DNA from: Candidatus Thorarchaeota archaeon
Lineage (GTDB): Archaea > Asgardarchaeota > Thorarchaeia > Thorarchaeales > Thorarchaeaceae
NCBI GenBank assembly: GCA_016840965.1
Contig: JAEORI010000264.1
Location: forward strand, 1 to 5,100
Length of the DNA: 5,100 nt
Direction of reading: 5' to 3'
Made by a program: the position numbers and the translations under genes. Shown in pieces: positions 1-5,100 of this stretch (its first letter is position 1; every line of letters starts with the position of its first letter). The notes under the pieces are model-generated. The model ran no database searches and was not told the origin of the DNA. It saw only the letters and a list, made by a program, of their open reading frames with translations.

Positions 1-1243
1 ACATGTTGCAGATAGTTGGTTCCATATGAACCGAAGTCTTAATGCTTACAGAGGATGTGAGCATGGTTGTATCTATTGCGATGGCAACTCAGAGTATTAT
101 CATGTAGACGACTTTTACTCGCATATCAGAATTAAAGAAAATGCAGCTGAAGTTCTTCAGAAGGAACTAAAGAAACTTGGCTTCACATCTAGAACTGAGT
201 TGGAATCGGAAACACTATGGTCATTTCTTGATGAGGAGGACGTAAAAAGAATTGTAGAAAAAGTTCCTCGAAAACTTGTAATTGCAGCATGCGGTGGAGT
301 TAGTGATGGATTTCAGCCTGCTGAGAGAGAACATAAAGTCACATATCAGATTCTAGAAACTCTTCTAGACTATGGGTTGCCAATCTTCATCCTCACCAAA
401 TCGAATCTTGTGTTGGAATATCTAGATTTACTCAAAGAGATTCATGATAGAGCTTTTGCGAATGTTGCATTTACAATAACATGTGCAGATGATGAAGTCC
501 AGAAGGTGTTTGAACCAAATGCAGCAACAACATCTGAGAGGTTTGCTGCGCTCAAAGAAATCCGCGATGCAGGTCTGTATGGTGGTGTTATGGCGACTCC
601 AATCATTCCAACAATTGGAGATAATCTTGAAAACATGACTGAGCTTGTAAAGAAGACAAAACAAGCAAATGGCGAATTCATTCAATTTGGTGGAATGACA
701 CTAAAGCCCGGTCGGCAAAAAGACTATTTCATGCGTCTAATTAAAAGAAAGTATTTGGCTAACTATGATGCCATAGAGAGAATTTATGAAAATAACAACG
801 CTTATGGTCAACCTATCTGGAATCGACTCCCAGTCCATGTAATGACCATGGGATATCATATCTGTCGAGAATTTGGTTTAAGAGACCGGTCTGTTAGGCA
901 TAAAATCCCTCACGAATATCAGTCAAATAATCTCGTTTTAGGAGTCTTACTTGATATTGTCTTTCGGATGGGCATGCACTTAGGAATGCCAAGAAACATG
1001 ATCAAACCTTACTGGGAGCTTGCTGCACGGATTGAACGGGGAGCTGATGAACTAGGTGAACTCAAACAGAGGGGAGATCTGAAACAATATCTAATGATAG
1101 ATGACTCGATGACGAAGACTATTGAGGAGATTCTGAAAAAAGGAACCTGTCAGGTGTTGAAGGATTTAGAGGAAAGGATTGGCAGTATGGCTAAAACGGA
1201 ACTAGACGAGGAGATGCGAGTTTCCCTAGATGAGTATTCATAA
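1..1243 (+). CDS. Radical SAM protein, SplB-like (COG1533) family, 5' end cut by window
   Basis: This is a radical SAM enzyme related to spore photoproduct lyase-like proteins. Residue numbers here count from the ATG at 26. The [4Fe-4S]/SAM motif CX3CX2C is C11, C15, C18 within YRGCEHGCIYC, a signature of the SplB-like group. Further family blocks are GVSDGFQPAEREHK (91-104), ILTKSNLVLEYLDLL (122-136) and ATPIIPTIGDN (190-200). Residues from about 285 to 405 form a mostly helical C-terminal region past the expected radical SAM core. The frame is open upstream to the window edge, where it encodes HVADSWFH. The tryptophan-phenylalanine just before the cysteine block resembles the segment before the cluster in homologs, and no Shine-Dalgarno sequence precedes position 26, so the real start is probably outside the window. 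The substrate is unknown: many members of this family occur in non-sporulating organisms and have no proven DNA repair role. It converges on the neighbouring operon and is probably unrelated to it. Confidence 0.88.
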   Translation, partial: HVADSWFHMNRSLNAYRGCEHGCIYCDGNSEYYHVDDFYSHIRIKENAAEVLQKELKKLGFTSRTELESETLWSFLDEEDVKRIVEKVPRKLVIAACGGVSDGFQPAEREHKVTYQILETLLDYGLPIFILTKSNLVLEYLDLLKEIHDRAFANVAFTITCADDEVQKVFEPNAATTSERFAALKEIRDAGLYGGVMATPIIPTIGDNLENMTELVKKTKQANGEFIQFGGMTLKPGRQKDYFMRLIKRKYLANYDAIERIYENNNAYGQPIWNRLPVHVMTMGYHICREFGLRDRSVRHKIPHEYQSNNLVLGVLLDIVFRMGMHLGMPRNMIKPYWELAARIERGADELGELKQRGDLKQYLMIDDSMTKTIEEILKKGTCQVLKDLEERIGSMAKTELDEEMRVSLDEYS

Positions 1244-1339
1244 ACCCTTCAATGAAGAGTTAAACTGGCTCATCTACCTTCTTCTTTACATACCCTAAAG
1301 GGTACACCTTTTCCTTTATTCTCCTCGTCAGGCTGCCAA
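1244..1339. other. Convergent intergenic gap
   Basis: These 96 bases separate two converging genes and contain no credible coding sequence. They hold a short perfect inverted repeat (1291-1304), a smaller one, cttca-a-tgaag (1247-1257), and pyrimidine-rich runs on the + strand at 1275-1287 and 1305-1327. The gap is expected to hold the transcription ends of both units. Confidence 0.7.
1291..1320 (+). terminator. Possible terminator of the radical SAM gene
   Basis: The inverted repeat taccct-aa-agggta (1291-1304) is followed on the + strand by a pyrimidine-rich run with T4 and T3 tracts (cacctttt cctttatt). The stem is only 6 pairs on paper and would lose pairs to form a loop, so it is weak as a bacterial intrinsic hairpin. 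The T-rich stretch alone would suit an archaeal terminator. On the - strand the same region is purine-rich, so it is unlikely to end the operon. Confidence 0.35.
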
Positions 1340-2419
1340 TCACTCAGCAGATTTGAATAATACAATTTCATGAAGTGTTGAACCATTCTCTTTGATAGTC
1401 GAACCTTCGTAATTAACCTCTAGATCAAAATCCGAGAGGAGTCGAAAGTATCCTGGTTTCAATCGTAGAATATTTTTAGCAATGAAATGAAGAGCTCCCC
1501 CGAAATTGTCGAGCATGTCCACTGCTTCTAGAATCTTGTTCACTTTCATTTCGACTCGCATTTCATTTGGGACATTGATGACTATTTTGTGGGGGAAACT
1601 GTGTTTTGCACTTGGACTAAACTCAAAGTCTACCTTGAAGAATTGGTAATCACCCGAACTGAGAATTGGGTCTTCGCCTTTAGCTAGGAGCAATACCTTA
1701 ACCTGATGATTATCCACCTTCTTATTGCACTGGATGAAGGCGTATGAAACGGTATAACTCTCAGAGTAGATTCTGCCCCACATCCAATAATCTATGATGC
1801 TCTGAAAAGAGAAATTCAGCCAATTATGATCGTGGTAACCAACACCGTTCACTGAAAGTGTCTTATCACCATCTCTCACTGTTCCCTCTACTGACGCTCT
1901 AGGGAGCGGAACAACCCATGCGAAATAGCCGAGATTAGCAAAATGTGAATAACCAGTGCCAGGCTTCCAACCTTTTACCTCAGCTTTGTAGGTCAGGTCA
2001 AACATGAGTTCTTCATCTTCAAGAAAAATCTCATAGGTTGAAAGACCATTTTCGGTGAATGTTACTTTCATAGAGTTGTTTCCTATTGTAACATGAGGAT
2101 TTTCTCGAGATGCATAGAATTGAGACTTCTTGTATTTGAGAACCTTCTGGGTCTTGCGACCATCTGGTCTTAGGAGAGTCAGTTCGACTGCAATTTTCCC
2201 CTGATCAAGTCCAGGATTAGGATATGCAGCATAGAAGAATGCTACCAGTGTATAGCCTCCTTCTAAGTGGGCATCAAAATACCACCACTCAAACTGATTC
2301 TTGGCTCCTACATCGATATGAAGCGCATCATCCTCTGATTTCAACGGAATGATTGTACCATCTCTACGACCAGGTCCAGTCCAACCTTCCTTAGCAACAG
2401 GGCTACTTTGTTCATTCAT
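1340..2419 (-). CDS. Lipocalin-like CrtC/AttH family protein (carotenoid 1,2-hydratase-like)
   Basis: This 359-residue protein belongs to the lipocalin-like family that includes hydroxyneurosporene synthase/carotenoid 1,2-hydratase (CrtC) and AttH-type proteins. The family hallmarks are present: EWWYFDAHL (44-52) near the N-terminus, PLPRASVEGT (171-180) in the middle, and the GVGYHDHNW block (192-200) opening the second half, followed by an aromatic strand YWMWGRIYSESY (211-222). His196, Asp197 and His198 are the best candidates for catalysis or ligand contact. The length suits a two-lobed beta-barrel protein. No signal peptide or membrane helix is visible, so it is probably cytoplasmic. The ATG at 2419 has an AAGGAGGA ribosome site 7 bases upstream, which supports this start. 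It is the last gene of the operon, 3 bases after the flavoprotein stop. The family assignment is firm. The reaction (hydratase, isomerase/pericyclase-like or hydrophobic ligand binding) is not determined, and no carotenoid genes are visible here. Confidence 0.85.
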   Translation of the reverse strand: MNEQSSPVAKEGWTGPGRRDGTIIPLKSEDDALHIDVGAKNQFEWWYFDAHLEGGYTLVAFFYAAYPNPGLDQGKIAVELTLLRPDGRKTQKVLKYKKSQFYASRENPHVTIGNNSMKVTFTENGLSTYEIFLEDEELMFDLTYKAEVKGWKPGTGYSHFANLGYFAWVVPLPRASVEGTVRDGDKTLSVNGVGYHDHNWLNFSFQSIIDYWMWGRIYSESYTVSYAFIQCNKKVDNHQVKVLLLAKGEDPILSSGDYQFFKVDFEFSPSAKHSFPHKIVINVPNEMRVEMKVNKILEAVDMLDNFGGALHFIAKNILRLKPGYFRLLSDFDLEVNYEGSTIKENGSTLHEIVLFKSAE

Positions 2420-2422
2420 GTA

Positions 2423-4006
2423 TTATTCCTCCTTCTGACCTGCAGAGATGTAGTGACTCGAGTCACATACTCCCTTTGGGTCGAATGTTGCTTTAATCCT
2501 TCTTAGCCACTTAGGATAGTCCATTGTGCGTGGGCCATAGTAATCATGAACTTTGTCACCAACTATGAAGAAGGGCATTCCAAGTGCTTTTTTCAAGTCA
2601 ACCTCATTGCACTCATCTTGGTATTCTGCATAGCCTTTACATGATTCAACAGATGCAGCATTGTAGACAGTGGGAACTTCTAGATGAGCAGTGTGTCCGC
2701 CCTCATAAGCAGTTGTCCAGACACCTTCTCCTCTGTCATCCCCAATCACTCCTTTCTCAATATACTTGAACTTGATTGGCTGGTTCACTTTAGCAATCTT
2801 CACTGCAAGAGCTATGCTGTCCATACCTCCGTGCGTACTCTGGAAACAGTTGGAGAACCTGAATGCATGCCCTCCAAGCATATTCCTGACCGATTCCGCA
2901 TAATGGGCATTTCTTGGGATAATGACTTCATCCTCAATCAAATCATTGCCACCATGCTTTTCCATAATTGCCTTGATGAGTCTGCACCGATAGTGGAACT
3001 CCCTCTCAGTGTGCGCGGTCACCAAGACTATGAAGAACCTCTTAGCATGGAGTAAGACTCCTCCAAAGATAGATTCTACAGCTTCCATTTTTGTGTCTGT
3101 GAAGAGCCCAGCCAGTCCTTCAGCTGATGAGCAGGTAGCCATCATAACAGCATCATGGTCATTAACCTCATAGAACGCAGGCTCGAACTGCTCCCACTCA
3201 GGGAAGTTTAGGACAAACATCTTCCAATAGGGCGGTACTTTCCATTCGTAATGAGGTACAGTTCCACTAATCTCCCACTTGAAATCCTTTGGAGCTGGCC
3301 ACGAGTATAGCTTGATCGCAGCTTTCGTGAAAACTCCTAGACCGCCGTAGGAGCCCATCCATCCTCTGATTACTCCACGCATACTAAAGCCAGGCCCATC
3401 TCCGCTGAACCATTTACCTGTTTGCTCAAAGGAACCAACACGTAGCAGCTCTCCATTGGGCAATACCCACTCAACTCCGAGTAAGTTTCTTCCAGAGAAT
3501 CCAGTATAGGGCGATGTGAATCCAGGGCCAACAAAAGCGGTGTGGCTTGCTAACGGAGAGGTCTGCGGTCCGGCACCCTGTGCATGGTGCATCAGACCGT
3601 ATCTGAACAGCTCAGACTGTAGCTCAGCATTCGTTACATAGGGTTCAATGACAGCGTACATATTTTTGTCGTTGACTTCGATGATACGATTCATTCGTCT
3701 TAGATCAATCTGAATTGATCTTGCATGAGAAACTCCAGCCCAGGGACCCATACCTGTACTGAAGGCTTTGAATTTAATTTCATGTTCATTACAAATCCTA
3801 ACGATTGCCTGAACCTCTTCAGCAGTTTTAGGAAGTACCACAGCTCCTGGTCTGATGCCAAATCGTGAAGGTTCACCGCCTCTCTGGGCTTTCTCAATCT
3901 CATAGCCCCACTGGAATGCATAGGTGTCCAATATGGCAGGTGCTCGAGTGATGAAACGTTCACCCACAATGTCGCTGAGTTTCTTGTAGACAATATCCTC
4001 TAGCAT
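2423..4006 (-). CDS. FAD-binding PCMH-type oxidoreductase, vanillyl-alcohol-oxidase-like
   Basis: This 527-residue flavoprotein has an N-terminal FAD-binding PCMH domain (about 50-237) and a C-terminal substrate-cap domain (about 260-520). Visible PCMH features are PGAVVLPKTAEEVQAIVRIC (53-72), the FAD pyrophosphate loop STGMGPWAG (83-91), DLRRMNRIIEVN (101-112), TSPYTG (164-169), GVEWVLPNGELLRVGS (177-192) and GSYGGLGVFTKA (218-229). The STG-x-x-x-x-x-G loop, the SPY segment and the E-x-VLPNGELLR-x-G block look closer to vanillyl-alcohol oxidase/4-cresol dehydrogenase relatives than to typical GlcD, but the partner gene is GlcF/HdrD-like. The C-terminal DPKG (509-512) matches the usual FAD-linked oxidase end motif, although the following asparagine-proline is replaced by CDSSHY. 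There is no signal peptide or membrane segment. It probably oxidises an alcohol, hydroxy acid or aromatic side chain and passes electrons to the adjacent Fe-S protein; the substrate is unknown. The start is fixed by an overlapping Shine-Dalgarno site and by abutment with the upstream stop. Confidence 0.88.
   Translation of the reverse strand: MLEDIVYKKLSDIVGERFITRAPAILDTYAFQWGYEIEKAQRGGEPSRFGIRPGAVVLPKTAEEVQAIVRICNEHEIKFKAFSTGMGPWAGVSHARSIQIDLRRMNRIIEVNDKNMYAVIEPYVTNAELQSELFRYGLMHHAQGAGPQTSPLASHTAFVGPGFTSPYTGFSGRNLLGVEWVLPNGELLRVGSFEQTGKWFSGDGPGFSMRGVIRGWMGSYGGLGVFTKAAIKLYSWPAPKDFKWEISGTVPHYEWKVPPYWKMFVLNFPEWEQFEPAFYEVNDHDAVMMATCSSAEGLAGLFTDTKMEAVESIFGGVLLHAKRFFIVLVTAHTEREFHYRCRLIKAIMEKHGGNDLIEDEVIIPRNAHYAESVRNMLGGHAFRFSNCFQSTHGGMDSIALAVKIAKVNQPIKFKYIEKGVIGDDRGEGVWTTAYEGGHTAHLEVPTVYNAASVESCKGYAEYQDECNEVDLKKALGMPFFIVGDKVHDYYGPRTMDYPKWLRRIKATFDPKGVCDSSHYISAGQKEE
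2427..2434 (-). promoter_or_regulatory. Ribosome binding site for the lipocalin-like gene
   Basis: On the - strand this reads AAGGAGGA, a near-perfect Shine-Dalgarno sequence, 7 bases before the ATG at 2419. It lies inside the last codons of the flavoprotein gene (lysine-glutamate-glutamate), so the site serves both as coding sequence and as initiation signal. This points to translation coupled with the upstream gene. Confidence 0.85.
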
Positions 4007-5100
4007 CTACTCACCTCCCTCCAAGCTCCTCAACACAAGCTGTGTCAGATCAAAAAACTCCATCGGATTTTCTCTAGTCTTCAGAGCATCCTGCAGATTG
4101 GTTTTGCAGAAAGGACAGGCGGAAATTATAGCATCTGCACCAGTCGATTCAGCCTCCTCGATACGCTCATTTGCCGCGAATAATGCAAAATCAGGGTAAG
4201 CAGATTTGCATCCAGCTCCAGCCCCACAGCAGTAGCTATACTCACGGATTCGTTCCATCTCAACCAGATCCACTCCAGGGAGTTGTTTCAATACATTTCG
4301 AGGCGCATCATACACTCCATGTGTTCCTTGCCTGATCGGCTTTGGAGGATCCCAAATATAGACCTGCGACAGAAGCTCAACCTTCTCTCCAACATAAGAT
4401 TCGTATGGCTCAGACATCCTGCCAAGATGGCAGGGATCATGATATGTGACCTTCAATGGAATAATATGCTTCGGTTTCAATCGACCGTCTTTGAGAAACT
4501 TCTCCATGAGTTGCGATGTATGGATTACCTCGAAGTCATGTTCAACATACCTCGGATACTCTGTTTTGAGCATGTTAAAACAGCCGGAACAACTAGTAAT
4601 GATTCGTTTTACTCCTTTGTCCCTGAAAAGCTCAATGTTTCCGTTCATGATTTCAATAGCGGTTTTCTTATCCCCAACTCGATAGATAGGGCTTCCACAG
4701 CAAATCTCACCAGAACCGAGTATGGTGAAAGGCTCTTGGGCTGCATTAAGAACTCGTACAGTACTCAATGCAATCTCTTCTCTACGAAGTGCAGCTGTGC
4801 ATCCAACAAAATAGAGCGTGGATGAGCTATCATCGATCTTTATGTCATCTGGAATCCACGCTGATCTCTTCTCAACTGACTCACCATATGGATTGTTATT
4901 CTTCTTCACAAGGTCGATGTACTTCTTGTGCGCAGCGATTGGACCCACACCAGACGCAACCGCCTGCACACGGAGCTCATGTATGACTTCGTTAGGTTCG
5001 AAATCATAAACCCACTTGCAGGCAACCTCACAGCCGCCACAGTTGGTGCACTGGTAGAGGACATCCAGCATCTCAGGTGTCCACTCAAGTCGTCCCTTAT
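4007..5100 (-). CDS. Fe-S protein with two CCG domains (HdrD/GlcF-like), 5' end cut by window
   Basis: This is a likely electron-transfer subunit. Numbering is from the ATG at 5071. A ferredoxin-type CX2CX2CX3C motif (C8, C11, C14, C18) is followed by two CCG (cysteine-rich) domains as in HdrB/HdrD and GlcF. The first uses C91, C124-C125, C161 and C164. The second uses C214 (DPCHLGR), C281-C282, C319 and C322. All CCG cysteines are present, so both domains could bind clusters. An insertion of about 32 residues (219-250) separates DPCHLGR from GVYDAPR in the second domain. The frame is open past 5071 to the window edge (KGRLEWTPE precedes the methionine) and no Shine-Dalgarno sequence precedes it, so the true start, and probably a first ferredoxin motif, lies outside. 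No membrane helix is visible. It abuts the flavoprotein gene and probably accepts its electrons; the onward acceptor (quinone, thiol/disulfide or another carrier) is unknown. Confidence 0.87.
   Translation of the reverse strand, partial: KGRLEWTPEMLDVLYQCTNCGGCEVACKWVYDFEPNEVIHELRVQAVASGVGPIAAHKKYIDLVKKNNNPYGESVEKRSAWIPDDIKIDDSSSTLYFVGCTAALRREEIALSTVRVLNAAQEPFTILGSGEICCGSPIYRVGDKKTAIEIMNGNIELFRDKGVKRIITSCSGCFNMLKTEYPRYVEHDFEVIHTSQLMEKFLKDGRLKPKHIIPLKVTYHDPCHLGRMSEPYESYVGEKVELLSQVYIWDPPKPIRQGTHGVYDAPRNVLKQLPGVDLVEMERIREYSYCCGAGAGCKSAYPDFALFAANERIEEAESTGADAIISACPFCKTNLQDALKTRENPMEFFDLTQLVLRSLEGGE
4011..4018 (-). promoter_or_regulatory. Ribosome binding site for the flavoprotein gene
   Basis: On the - strand this reads GGAGGTGA, a full complement to the 16S rRNA 3' end, and lies 4 bases before the ATG at 4006. 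It is embedded in the final codons of the Fe-S protein gene (glycine-glycine-glutamate), immediately before its TAG stop. It fixes the flavoprotein start and suggests translational coupling of the two subunits. Confidence 0.85.

Noticed and set aside
428..685. Two overlapping open frames on the - strand, one rich in cysteine and phenylalanine
   Set aside because: They are antisense to conserved blocks of the radical SAM gene; the cysteine richness reflects the complement of its codons and not a metal site.
1247..1257. Inverted repeat cttca-a-tgaag just after the radical SAM stop
   Set aside because: The arms are 5 bases with a 1-base centre, too short to form a stable hairpin and within chance expectation.
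2684..3055. 123-codon open frame on the + strand
   Set aside because: It is antisense to the C-terminal domain of the flavoprotein, and its translation shows no recognisable domain.
3700..3993. 97-codon - strand frame within the flavoprotein gene
   Set aside because: It is out of frame with the PCMH domain, which is well supported by motifs throughout this segment.
4283..4825. 180-codon open frame on the + strand
   Set aside because: It lies fully antisense to the Fe-S protein, whose cysteine motifs and CCG domains are clear; its translation shows no family motif and there is no ribosome site.
1..5100. tRNA, rRNA, CRISPR array, insertion sequence or attachment site
   Set aside because: The window is almost entirely explained by four coding genes; reading it showed no direct repeat arrays, terminal inverted repeats, transposase motifs or RNA gene signatures.

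Overview
The window holds four protein-coding genes in a compact, mostly coding arrangement. One gene on the + strand (a radical SAM protein of the spore photoproduct lyase-like SplB/COG1533 group) is cut by the left edge. It converges, across a 96-base gap, on three tightly packed genes on the - strand. Read in their own direction, these are an Fe-S protein with two CCG (HdrB/HdrD/GlcF-type) domains, cut by the right edge; an FAD-binding PCMH-fold oxidoreductase with vanillyl-alcohol-oxidase-like motifs; and a lipocalin-like protein of the CrtC/AttH (carotenoid 1,2-hydratase-like) family. I see no RNA genes, mobile elements, CRISPR arrays or repeats.

The organism is probably an anaerobic prokaryote and plausibly an archaeon. 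The hints are the HdrD/GlcF-like CCG protein, an arginine codon preference for AGA in the radical SAM gene, strong Shine-Dalgarno sites at the internal operon junctions, and a pyrimidine-rich stretch after the + strand gene that resembles an archaeal terminator. A mesophilic archaeal lineage such as an Asgard group would fit, but the sequence does not prove it, and an anaerobic bacterium is not excluded.

The - strand genes are almost certainly one transcription unit. The Fe-S gene stop codon directly abuts the flavoprotein ATG, and the flavoprotein stop is 3 bases from the lipocalin-like ATG. At each junction a strong Shine-Dalgarno sequence lies inside the end of the upstream gene. The likely scheme is that the flavoprotein oxidises an organic (perhaps hydrophobic or aromatic/isoprenoid) substrate and passes electrons to the CCG Fe-S protein. 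The lipocalin-like protein would act on, or bind, the same compound. The substrate and final electron acceptor cannot be read from this window, and the unit's promoter and possibly further genes lie beyond the right edge.

Both edge genes remain open to the window boundary. The first in-window methionines (positions 26 and 5071) are therefore probably internal residues and not the true starts.
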